A stretch of 25,628 nt of DNA from Bacteroidales bacterium (GCA_004552485.1 SFOH01000038.1:1-25628), one strand, 5' to 3'. Counted from the stretch's first letter, positions 14,912 to 21,564 are shown. The notes: a model not told the origin generated them from the letters alone. A program made the numbers and translations.

Positions 14912-15481
14912 TTACGGAATGTCGATGGTGGTTTCGGGGATGGTGGTCTCGAAGCGGCCGGTGTTGTTCACGTAGCCCCATTTGTCGCCGATGGCGCACT
15001 CGTACCAGCCGTCGCGGATATAGCTGAGGTAGTCGTACTTGAACGGCACCATGATGTCGCCGAGGCGGTTGACGGCGCCCCACTTGCCGTTTTTCTTCAG
15101 ACAGGCGCTGATGTTGGCATCGAGCTCCTCGGAGTAGAACTCCGTGGCCTCCTCATAGACGGGCATTATGACGAACGAACCGCCTTTTTCGATGAAGCCG
15201 TATTTGCCGTCCAGGACAACGCGGGCGAGGCCGACCTTCTGGTTGAAGCCGTAGGCCTCCTGGAAGATGTACGGGATGATCATGTGCGACTCCTTGAAGT
15301 CGTAGGAGGAGCGCTCGGTGTTCGCATCGTGATAGGCTTTTATGCGAATCTCGTAGCCGTAGAGGGTTGTGTCGGGCGACAGCCTGGGCACGGGGAAGTC
15401 GGTCGGCGCGGTCGGCGCGGTCGTCTGCGCCGAGGCGGACATGACGCTTAGGGCTGCTGCAAGGATTGCAAAAAGTTTCAT
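14912..15481 (-). CDS. Secreted WG-repeat protein
   Basis: This 189-residue protein begins with a signal peptide (MKLFAILAAALSVMSASAQ, likely cut after A18 or Q19), followed by a Thr/Pro/Ala-rich linker. The rest contains WG-type repeats: GLARVVLDGKYGFIEKGGSF near residues 98-117, a second at KKNGKWGAVNRLGD, and a third at AIGDKWGYVNNTGRF. These are short beta-repeats found in many exported Bacteroidota proteins, with no general function known. It follows trpB2 on the same strand; only 27 bp of octamer repeats separate the trpB2 stop from this ATG, so it is probably co-transcribed. A functional link to TrpB2 is not implied by sequence. The export call is well supported; the role is unknown. 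Confidence 0.8.
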   Translation of the reverse strand: MKLFAILAAALSVMSASAQTTAPTAPTDFPVPRLSPDTTLYGYEIRIKAYHDANTERSSYDFKESHMIIPYIFQEAYGFNQKVGLARVVLDGKYGFIEKGGSFVIMPVYEEATEFYSEELDANISACLKKNGKWGAVNRLGDIMVPFKYDYLSYIRDGWYECAIGDKWGYVNNTGRFETTIPETTIDIP

Positions 15482-15508
15482 GGGTGGATGAGTGGATGGG
15501 TGGATGAG
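15482..15508 (-). repeat. Octamer array filling the trpB2-to-WG intergenic gap
   Basis: On the minus strand CTCATCCACC-CATCCACT-CATCCACC-C occupies the whole 27-bp gap, starting right after the trpB2 TAA and touching the next ATG. It holds three octamers and no G. The tract is a between-gene leader inside a likely operon. Confidence 0.88.
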
Positions 15509-16885
15509 TTATTCGCCGGGGATGGGCGACGAGGCCAGGTTGGAGGCTATCTCGTCGTCGCTGAGGGAGTAGTTCATGAGGTTGCCGGCCAGGTAGTTGT
15601 CGTAGGCGGTCATGTCGATGAGGCCGTGGCCGGAGAGGTTGAAGAGGATAACCTTCTCCTCGCCGGTCTCCTTGCAGCGCAGCGCCTCGCGGACGGTGGC
15701 GGCGATGGCGTGGCACGACTCGGGAGCGGGGATGATGCCCTCGCTGCGTGCAAAGAGTGTGCCGGCACGGAAGCTCTCAAGCTGCTGGATGTCAACGGCT
15801 TCCATGAGTCCGTCTTTGAGCAGCTGCGAGACGATGACGCCGGCACCGTGGTAGCGCAGGCCGCCGGCATGGATGTTGGCAGGCCGGAAGTTGTGGCCGA
15901 GGGTGAACATGGGCAGCAGGGGCGTGTAGCCGGCCTCGTCGCCGAAGTCGTACTTGAAGATGCCGCGCGTGAGCTTGGGGCACGAGGCGGGCTCGGCGGC
16001 GATGAAGCGCGTCTCTTTGGGAGCCGTGCCGTCGAACTTGTGGCGCATGAAGGGGAAGGCGATGCCGCCGAAGTTGGAGCCGCCGCCGAAGCAGGCGATG
16101 ACCATGTCGGGGTACTCGCCGGCCATGGCCATCTGCTTCTCGGCCTCCAGGCCGATGACGGTCTGATGGAGGCTGACGTGGCTGAGAACGGAGCCGAGGG
16201 TGTACTTGCAGCCGGGCGTGGTGGTGGCCAGCTCGATGGCCTCGGAGATGGCGGTGCCTAACGAGCCCTGGTGGTTCGGGTCCTTGGTGAGGATGTCCTT
16301 ACCGGCACGCGTCGACATGGAGGGCGAGGGGGTGACCTGCGCGCCGAATGTCTGCATGATAGAGCGGCGGTAGGGCTTCTGCTCGTAGGAGATTTTCACC
16401 TGATAGACAGCGGCTTCCAGGCCGAAGAGGCGTGCGGCGTAGGCCAGCGAGGCGCCCCACTGACCGGCGCCGGTCTCGGTGGTGACGTTGGTGACGCCCT
16501 CCTTCTTGCAGTAGTATGCCTGGGGGATGGCCGAGTTGAGTTTGTGCGAGCCCATGGGGCTGACGCTCTCGTTCTTAAAGTAGATGTGGGCGGGCGTGCC
16601 CAGCGCCTTCTCGAGGCCGGTGGCGCGCACCAGGGGCGTCGAGCGGTAGTATTTGTACATCTCGCGCACCTCGTCGGGAATGTCGATGAAGCGGTCGGTC
16701 TGATTCAGCTCCTGGCGGCAGAGCTCCTCGGCAAAGATAGGGTAGAGGTCCTCGGGCTTGAGGGGCTGGCGCGTGGCGGGGTTAAGCGGCGGCATGGGCT
16801 TGTTGGGCATGTCGGCCTGTATGTTGTACCACTGGCGTGGAATCTCTTCTTCGGGAAGGAAATAGCGTTTCTTTGTTTCGCTCAT
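15509..16885 (-). CDS. trpB: TrpB2-type tryptophan synthase beta-like PLP enzyme
   Basis: TrpB enzymes condense serine with indole to make tryptophan. This 458-residue protein is the longer TrpB2 type, recognisable by its N-terminus (RYFLPEEEIPRQWYNIQADM, then RSTPLVRATGLEKALGTPAH). The PLP lysine is K115 in PMGSHKLNSA. TETGAGQWGASLAYA, the phosphate-binding CFGGGSNFGGIAFP, the AGGLRYHGAG segment and the SEGIIPAPESCHA loop follow. No trpA or other trp gene adjoins it, and stand-alone TrpB2 proteins may act on free indole or on other serine-type substrates; which applies here is unknown. The start is the ATG at 16885. A longer frame from 16963 adds 26 residues of non-conserved leader and crosses a hairpin. 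It is first of a two-gene operon. Confidence 0.93.
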   Translation of the reverse strand: MSETKKRYFLPEEEIPRQWYNIQADMPNKPMPPLNPATRQPLKPEDLYPIFAEELCRQELNQTDRFIDIPDEVREMYKYYRSTPLVRATGLEKALGTPAHIYFKNESVSPMGSHKLNSAIPQAYYCKKEGVTNVTTETGAGQWGASLAYAARLFGLEAAVYQVKISYEQKPYRRSIMQTFGAQVTPSPSMSTRAGKDILTKDPNHQGSLGTAISEAIELATTTPGCKYTLGSVLSHVSLHQTVIGLEAEKQMAMAGEYPDMVIACFGGGSNFGGIAFPFMRHKFDGTAPKETRFIAAEPASCPKLTRGIFKYDFGDEAGYTPLLPMFTLGHNFRPANIHAGGLRYHGAGVIVSQLLKDGLMEAVDIQQLESFRAGTLFARSEGIIPAPESCHAIAATVREALRCKETGEEKVILFNLSGHGLIDMTAYDNYLAGNLMNYSLSDDEIASNLASSPIPGE

Positions 16886-16952
16886 GATTGTTGTTTTTTG
16901 GCAGTTCCGGTGACGGACAATGCGGTTTATGTATAACAGAATCTCAACTTCG

Positions 16953-16971
16953 GGCGCACACACCGTGCGCC
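16953..16971 (-). promoter_or_regulatory. Hairpin near the 5' end of the trpB2 leader
   Basis: GGCGCAC and GTGCGCC form a perfect 7-bp GC-rich stem with a 5-nt loop. It lies roughly 10-15 nt after the expected transcription start. No tryptophan-rich leader peptide or T tract follows, so it is more likely a transcript-stabilising structure than an attenuator. Confidence 0.45.
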
Positions 16972-16988
16972 TCCCGCTGATTCGCTAA

Positions 16989-17020
16989 CAAAATTACGCT
17001 ATTCTCCGCAATATCGCAAG
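16989..17020 (-). promoter_or_regulatory. Promoter of trpB2 and the WG-repeat gene
   Basis: The minus strand shows CTTG (17020-17017), 20 bp, TAATTTTG (16996-16989), the same boxes and spacing as the ftsX promoter. The expected leader is about 100 nt. Confidence 0.75.
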
Positions 17021-17135
17021 TATTTTCGCGAGAAAAATCCGTGAAATGACACATTGACGCGTTTTTTAACGCTCCAGCTTACACACTGCAACCGCAAACG
17101 CTGTTCCCGCTTATGATTTCGCTGTCCGTAGCCGC

Positions 17136-17164
17136 AAAAAAAGCTGCGCCGGTTATGACGCAGC
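17136..17164 (-). terminator. Rho-independent terminator after the DUF3298 gene
   Basis: On the minus strand GCTGCG pairs with CGCAGC around a 10-nt loop and is followed by seven T residues (17142-17136). It lies 30 bp after the stop codon. Confidence 0.85.
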
Positions 17165-17193
17165 CTGTGGTGGGTGGGAGAGGGGGGCGGGAA

Positions 17194-17958
17194 TCAGAAG
17201 AAACGCAGAGCCTGGGGAGAGAGTAGGCTCTTGATTTCGGAGAGGGGAATGACACACGAGGGAGCACCGGCTGAGAAGGGCGCGATCTCATAGGTGCCAT
17301 ACTGAATCTGAAGGCCTTTGGATGTCACCGAGGGGATGCCCATGGGCAATTCGAGTGAGCCGAAACACATGTCGCGAAGGCCATCGCGTGTCAACTCTAA
17401 ATCGTGCATCATCGCCTTGATGATGTAGGGGCGAAGCACCTCGATTGAGGGCAGCATATCGGCCGTGAGTTTGGTGCCGTCGGAGATGAGGAAGGTGGCC
17501 TGCGTGATGCCGTACATGCCGTGAGCGCCGCCATAGTATTCGTAATCAAAATTCTCGAGCGTGATGACCTTGTCGTTGGCATACATGACTGATATGGAAT
17601 CCTGCATATCCTTGACATCGCGGTTCGGCCCTACGGTGGCCATCCGTTGTTTCATCATGGCCTCCGGAGAAGCGACCGAGGCGCTGTAGTCATCTCCCAA
17701 TATCCATTTGCGCATAGCGGTGACGACGGCATCGGGACCCGACACGGGAAACGCGATGTCCATCTTTGCGTTTTTCTTCTTGGTGGCGAAAGTGCGGAAA
17801 ACAATGCCGCTGTATGTCTTGTCGGCGCTTTGGGTCACGGTTATGCCGGTGGTTGCACGGCCACTCGCCCGGGTTTTCTTCTTAGCCTCGGCCGTTGAAA
17901 TGCCGGCAATCACAACAGCCACTGCGAGAGCGACTTTCATCAAATTTTTGAGTCTCAT
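17194..17958 (-). CDS. Exported DUF3298 (RsiV-like) protein
   Basis: The 254-residue protein starts with a signal peptide (NLMKVALAVAVVIAGISTAEA, about residues 5-25) followed by a lysine-rich stretch. The second half carries the DUF3298 features: FDYEYYGGAHGMYGITQATF (about residues 140-159), SDGTKLTADML, and near the end GLQIQYGTYEIAPFSAGAPS with IPLSEIKSLLSP. Proteins with this domain include the anti-sigma factor RsiV, which binds lysozyme, but this one has no transmembrane anti-sigma part and its ligand is unknown. It has its own canonical promoter (18004-18035) and terminator, so it is a single-gene unit just downstream of spt. No binding role should be assumed. Confidence 0.8.
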   Translation of the reverse strand: MRLKNLMKVALAVAVVIAGISTAEAKKKTRASGRATTGITVTQSADKTYSGIVFRTFATKKKNAKMDIAFPVSGPDAVVTAMRKWILGDDYSASVASPEAMMKQRMATVGPNRDVKDMQDSISVMYANDKVITLENFDYEYYGGAHGMYGITQATFLISDGTKLTADMLPSIEVLRPYIIKAMMHDLELTRDGLRDMCFGSLELPMGIPSVTSKGLQIQYGTYEIAPFSAGAPSCVIPLSEIKSLLSPQALRFF

Positions 17959-18003
17959 AAATCAATAATTATTAAGGTTAGCGATGTGATGTTCTTTCTG
18001 CTG

Positions 18004-18035
18004 CAAATATATGAAAATTCCTCCGACCCCGCAAA
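18004..18035 (-). promoter_or_regulatory. Canonical promoter of the DUF3298 gene
   Basis: TTTG (18035-18032), 20 bp, TATATTTG (18011-18004) on the minus strand, a perfect Bacteroidota match with the same boxes and spacing as the glyA promoter. The -33 TTTG is the end of the T tract of the spt terminator (18033-18064), so the two signals share bases. Confidence 0.82.
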
Positions 18036-18064
18036 AAAAGGGCCGCGCCTCTCACGACGCAGCC
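18033..18064 (-). terminator. Rho-independent terminator after spt
   Basis: On the minus strand GGCTGCG (18064-18058) pairs with CGCGGCC (18047-18041), including one G-T pair, and is followed shortly by seven T residues (18039-18033). It lies about 47 bp after the spt stop. Confidence 0.8.
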
Positions 18065-18110
18065 TCTCTTTTATAGCTATTAGCGGCACACCGCTCTGTG
18101 ATGCGGTGGT

Positions 18111-19298
18111 TTATTTGATGACGCCGTGTTTGCGGAAGACTTTCTCGACGGCTTCGAGAGCGCGGGTCACCTGCTCTTTGGTGTGCGTGGCCATCAGCGA
18201 GAAGCGGATGAGGGTGTCCTGCGGAGCGACGGCGGGCGACACGACGGGGTTCACGAAGATGCCCTCCTCGAGGAGGTCGTGGGTGATGGCGAAGGTCTTG
18301 TAGTTGTCGCGGATGAAGAGGGGGATGATGGGCGTGGAGGTGTTGCCGATTTCGCAGCCCATATTGCGGAAGCCTTCGAGGGCGTAGTTGGTGATGTCCC
18401 ACAGGTGCTGCTGGCGCTCGGGCTCTTCGATCATGATGTCGATGGCCTTCAGGGCGGCGGCGGTGCTGGCCGGGGTGATGGAGGCGGTGAAGATGTAGGA
18501 GCGTGAGTGGTGGCGCAGGAAGTTGGTGATCTCCTTGTCGGTGGCGATGAAGCCGCCGAGCGAGGCGAAGCTCTTGGAGAATGTGCCCATGACGAGGTCT
18601 ACGTCGTCGGTGCAGCCGAAGTGGTTGACGGTGCCGCGGCCGCCTTCGCCGAAGACGCCGATGGAGTGGGCTTCGTCGACCATGACGGCGGCGTTGTATT
18701 TCTTGGCCAGGCGGCAGATTTCGGGGATGTTGGCCACGTCGCCTTCCATGGAGAAGACGCCGTCGGTGACGATGAGTTTGACTTTGTCGGGCTCGCACTT
18801 CTGGAGCTGTTTCTCGAGCGACTCCATGTCGTTGTGCTTGTACTTGAGCGACTGTGAGAAGGAGAGGCGTCGGCCTTCGATGATGGAGGCGTGGTCCTGC
18901 TCGTCCCAGAGGATGTAGTCTTCGCGGCCGGTGAGGGTGGAGACGACACCGAGGTTGACGCCGAAGCCGGTGGAGTAGATCATGACGTCTTCCTTGCCGA
19001 TGTATTCGGCGAGGCGGCGCTCAAGCTGTTTGTGGAGGTCGAGGGTGCCGTTCAGGAAGGGTGAGCCGGCGCAGCCGGTGCCGTATTTCTTGATGGCCTC
19101 AATGGCGGCTTCTTTGATGCGGGGGTCGTTAACAAGGCCGGAGTAGCAGTTGCTGCCGAACATGAGCACTTTCTTGCCGTTGATGATGACTTCCGAGTCC
19201 TGCTCGGAGGAGATGGCGCGGAAATAGGGGTAGATGCCGGCGGCTTTGGCCTTCTGCGGTTCCTGATACTTGTTAAGTTTTGCTTGTAAGAGCTTCAT
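18111..19298 (-). CDS. spt: Serine palmitoyltransferase
   Basis: Spt joins serine and a long-chain acyl-CoA to give 3-ketosphinganine, the committed step of sphingolipid synthesis that marks Bacteroidales membranes. The 395-residue protein belongs to the same alpha-oxoamine synthase family as Kbl in this window. It differs by features I recognise from Bacteroides Spt: the N-terminal LLQAKLNKYQEPQKAKAAGIYPYFR, the KKVLMFGSNCYSGLVNDPR segment, and GTGCAGSPFLNGTLDLHKQL. The PLP-ring aspartate is in VDEAHSIGVFGEGGRG and the Schiff-base lysine is K242 in GTFSKSFASLGG. Other sphingolipid genes are not adjacent. It has a single likely -7 box upstream and its own terminator. Substrate assignment rests on these resemblances; AONS or Kbl would lack the N-terminal block. 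Confidence 0.88.
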   Translation of the reverse strand: MKLLQAKLNKYQEPQKAKAAGIYPYFRAISSEQDSEVIINGKKVLMFGSNCYSGLVNDPRIKEAAIEAIKKYGTGCAGSPFLNGTLDLHKQLERRLAEYIGKEDVMIYSTGFGVNLGVVSTLTGREDYILWDEQDHASIIEGRRLSFSQSLKYKHNDMESLEKQLQKCEPDKVKLIVTDGVFSMEGDVANIPEICRLAKKYNAAVMVDEAHSIGVFGEGGRGTVNHFGCTDDVDLVMGTFSKSFASLGGFIATDKEITNFLRHHSRSYIFTASITPASTAAALKAIDIMIEEPERQQHLWDITNYALEGFRNMGCEIGNTSTPIIPLFIRDNYKTFAITHDLLEEGIFVNPVVSPAVAPQDTLIRFSLMATHTKEQVTRALEAVEKVFRKHGVIK

Positions 19299-19395
19299 AT
19301 CGTTTGTTTTGTCTGTGACAAGGTTTGGTTGTTGGTTATACGGGATAACGCAATAATTAGGGGTTGGGGTGACTGTCTTCGCAACAATCAGGCTA

Positions 19396-19403
19396 CAAAG
19401 TTA
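19396..19403 (-). promoter_or_regulatory. Probable -7 box of the spt promoter
   Basis: The minus strand reads TAACTTTG, a TAnnTTTG match about 97 bp before the spt ATG. No TTTG-like box lies at the right distance, so support is partial. Confidence 0.5.
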
Positions 19404-19597
19404 CGGATTTTTTTTCATATATGGCCTTCCCGCATCTGTTTTTTACGGGTTGTGGCGTCAGAAAAGGGCTGAAAATCACTTAAAAATTGCAAACGGAGCA
19501 TTTCTGCCCTCGTCGGCAGGCACGCTGACGGGCGGGAGGGCGCGGCAGGGGAAGTTGGCAGGGGGGGGGCGTTTGCCGGAGGTGTTCGCCGAAGAAA

Positions 19598-19631
19598 GGC
19601 GGCGGCACGTGTTCGGGTCCGTGCCGCCGCC
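19598..19631 (-). terminator. Strong hairpin after the secreted-protein gene
   Basis: GGCGGCGGCACG and CGTGCCGCCGCC form a perfect 12-bp stem with a 10-nt loop, about 60 bp after the stop of the minus-strand gene. On that strand it is followed only by TTTCTTC, a poor T tract. On the plus strand a better TTTTTT run follows, but no plus gene lies upstream. A terminator for the minus gene is the likeliest reading. Confidence 0.6.
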
Positions 19632-19691
19632 TTGGCTTTCCTTTTTTATATATGAGTCCGGAGTGGGCTCTTTCAGTAATCTACGCGGGGG

Positions 19692-21119
19692 TTACTTGAC
19701 GAGCATCTTCTGCACTTTGCTGCCCTGACGACGGATGACCATCTGGCCGGCGGCGGGCTCGCTGATGCGCATGCCCTGGAGGTTGAAGAACTCGACAGCG
19801 GCGTCATTGTCCTCGTCAGCCACGATGCTGCTCACGCCGGCGTCCTCCGGGAGAACGAGCTTGGTGCCGGTGTTGCCGGTCAGGAAGCTTCCGTTGTCAT
19901 ACTGGTCTTCGCCGAGGAGAATGATGTTGTCGGGGAAGGAGATTGTGCGGGTGGCCTCGTCGTAGGTGCCGAAGAAGCCGTACTCTTTGGCTGTGGCCTC
20001 ATTTTCGGTGCCGATGTATTTGGAGCCGTAGGAGAAGACGGCGCCTTCGCCGCTGACGTTAACGCCGATGACGCTGGGCTCGATGACAACGTAGTCTGCG
20101 CGGTTGGCGTTGATGTACATGTAGTGGTTGGCGTGCTCGGTGCATGCTGTAGCGAAGTTTTCTGTGCCGAGAACGCTGTGGTTCTTGTAGGGATTTACGA
20201 GACGGTAGTAGTTTGCAATGGTTTTGTGTTTCTGGATATCGACATCGAAAGTCTCGTTGTCAATATCGTCGTAATTGGAGGCATAGATGCCTTCAGTGAA
20301 CGAGCCGACGCCCATGTTTTCCCACTGGTCGTCCTCGTCTGGAGCGCAGAGGTAGTAGCAAACGCTGTTCGCAACAGCCTCGTCAGCGGCGTTGAAGGCG
20401 ACGGCGAGGAATGAGTAAATGCCTTTCTCAGTGGGCTGTGCGGCCAGTCGGGCGCTGCCTTCGACCTTGCTGCCGTTGGCCTTTACGATGTCCTCATTGC
20501 CGTCCATCATGAAGTGGCCTTTGCCAACCAGATATTTGAAATAAGCGACATCGGCGCCGCAGCTGATGGTGATGACAGCCTTTCCGTCGACGGTGCAGTA
20601 GGGTGTGCTGGCCTTGAAAGCATAGTCGGCGAGTTTTACGCCGGGAAGGGCAATCTGCACGCCACCATTACCAGCCGTCATGTGCCAACCACCGGAGTAC
20701 TGCAGTGCGAAGCTATTAGCCGGGAAGGAGATGACGCCGTCCTGCAGTGTGCCGTACTCTTCATGACCCTGCCATTCGTTCTCTGTGACGAGATGCGAGA
20801 CGGGGAACAAGCCGAACGGCGTAAAGTCTTCGGCATAAACCTTGGCCGGGTCGGTGGCATTGATGTAGAGATAATTCTCGGTGTCGGCCGCTTCCAGCAG
20901 CTCGGCAACGGGGCCGGAAGCATAGGGGAGCAGACGGTACCAGCCGGCCTCCGTCTCGTTCTGTTCGATTTCGACCTCCCATCTCTGACCTTCGGCGATG
21001 TCAGAGAAGAGTGTCAGAAGGTCCTCGCTGTAGGTGCCTTTACCAAGCGACTTCCACGTGCCGGCGGGAGCCTTGGCGACAACCTTCGACATGCCGGCAT
21101 TGGCGGCGGATTTCTCCAT
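19692..21119 (-). CDS. Bacteroidales secreted protein with C-terminal sorting-like tail, start and signal peptide missing
   Basis: From the first ATG (21119) the protein has 475 residues. It resembles large exported Bacteroidales proteins: repeated aromatic segments (ENYLYINATDPAKVYAEDF near residue 80; HYMYINANRADYVVIEPS near residue 330), and a final tail AVEFFNLQGMRISEPAAGQM ending KVQKMLVK. That tail is like the C-terminal sorting or por-type domain used for surface export. Yet no signal peptide is present. The frame stays open upstream to a stop at 21240-21242 and reads plausible protein (NPGVLKSAVEISNTGAPKAL), but with no ATG, GTG or TTG, while a good promoter sits at 21298-21329. The gene therefore looks 5'-damaged: start and signal peptide probably lost by deletion. 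Function is unknown, and it may be a pseudogene. Confidence 0.75.
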   Translation of the reverse strand: MEKSAANAGMSKVVAKAPAGTWKSLGKGTYSEDLLTLFSDIAEGQRWEVEIEQNETEAGWYRLLPYASGPVAELLEAADTENYLYINATDPAKVYAEDFTPFGLFPVSHLVTENEWQGHEEYGTLQDGVISFPANSFALQYSGGWHMTAGNGGVQIALPGVKLADYAFKASTPYCTVDGKAVITISCGADVAYFKYLVGKGHFMMDGNEDIVKANGSKVEGSARLAAQPTEKGIYSFLAVAFNAADEAVANSVCYYLCAPDEDDQWENMGVGSFTEGIYASNYDDIDNETFDVDIQKHKTIANYYRLVNPYKNHSVLGTENFATACTEHANHYMYINANRADYVVIEPSVIGVNVSGEGAVFSYGSKYIGTENEATAKEYGFFGTYDEATRTISFPDNIILLGEDQYDNGSFLTGNTGTKLVLPEDAGVSSIVADEDNDAAVEFFNLQGMRISEPAAGQMVIRRQGSKVQKMLVK

Positions 21120-21297
21120 TCTCAGCGAACGAAGGGCCTTCGGCGCGCCCGTATTGCTGATTTCAACGGCACTTTTCAGAACACCGGGGTTCGAGATGAC
21201 AGCCTTCTTTACCTTAGAAAATTGTTGGAAATATGAAAACTAATATATACGTGATACCTATTGATTGGAATGTCCTTTTGCCTCGAAGAGGATGCCG

Positions 21298-21329
21298 CAA
21301 AATTATGACTTTATGACGAGATATGCAAG
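21298..21329 (-). promoter_or_regulatory. Promoter of the secreted-protein gene
   Basis: The minus strand has CTTG (21329-21326), 20 bp, TAATTTTG (21305-21298), the third copy of this exact box pair in the window. Expected transcription starts near 21291, about 170 nt before the first ATG, which is long for this genome. Confidence 0.72.
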
Positions 21330-21464
21330 CCTTTTGCTGAAAAAAATTCTACAAAATTGAAATTTTCGTGAAAATATGCCATTTTGCAAGAAAACACCGC
21401 GAGCGACTCGCCCCACAGCCGCTGCCGCCTTTCATAATGAGACAGCCCCGAAATGTCGCCTCTC

Positions 21465-21499
21465 TGACACTGACATGACACAACTCTGCCAGCGTGTCA
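21465..21499 (+). promoter_or_regulatory. TGACAC direct and inverted repeats upstream of dnaK
   Basis: TGACAC (21465-21470), TGACA (21471-21475) and TGACAC (21476-21481) stand in tandem. The inverted GTGTCA (21494-21499) faces the last one across 12 bp. A GACA/TGTC pair also lies further up (21441-21457). This looks like an operator or activator site; the protein is unknown. Confidence 0.5.
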
Positions 21500-21535
21500 C
21501 CCCCAAAACACAATCTGCGGCCGCACACAACATTT

Positions 21536-21552
21536 TTGGCACGGCATTTGTT
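21536..21552 (+). promoter_or_regulatory. Sigma-54-like promoter of dnaK
   Basis: TTGGCACG-GCAT-TTGTT (from 21536; GG at 21538-21539) matches the -24 element TTGGCACG fully and the -12 element except for GT in place of GC. The GG-to-G spacing is the required 10 bases. It predicts a start near 21562 and a leader of about 98 nt. No TTTG-N20-TAnnTTTG pair is found here. A sigma-70-like reading (TTGGCA, 16 bp, TATAAA) overlaps it and cannot be excluded. Confidence 0.5.
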
Positions 21553-21564
21553 AAGGATATAAAC

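Larger units (their letters stand above)
16886..17193. other. Region between trpB2 and the DUF3298 gene
   Basis: These 308 bases contain the trpB2 leader hairpin (16953-16971), the trpB2 promoter (16989-17020) and the terminator of the DUF3298 gene (17136-17164). No gene is seen in the remainder. Confidence 0.7.
19299..19691. other. Region between spt and the secreted-protein gene
   Basis: These 393 bases hold the spt leader and -7 box, a run of nine G (19561-19569) and a strong hairpin (19598-19631). A 119-codon plus-strand frame (19369-19728) runs through the hairpin and into the neighbouring gene and is not credible. Confidence 0.65.

Noticed and set aside
16886..16963. 26-residue N-terminal extension of TrpB2
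   Set aside because: The added residues are not conserved-looking and span the leader hairpin. MSETKKRYFLPEEEIP at 16885 is the natural start.
19369..19728. A 119-codon plus-strand frame between spt and the secreted-protein gene
   Set aside because: It runs through the spt promoter box, a G9 tract, a strong hairpin and the 3' end of the opposite gene. Its residues show no domain.
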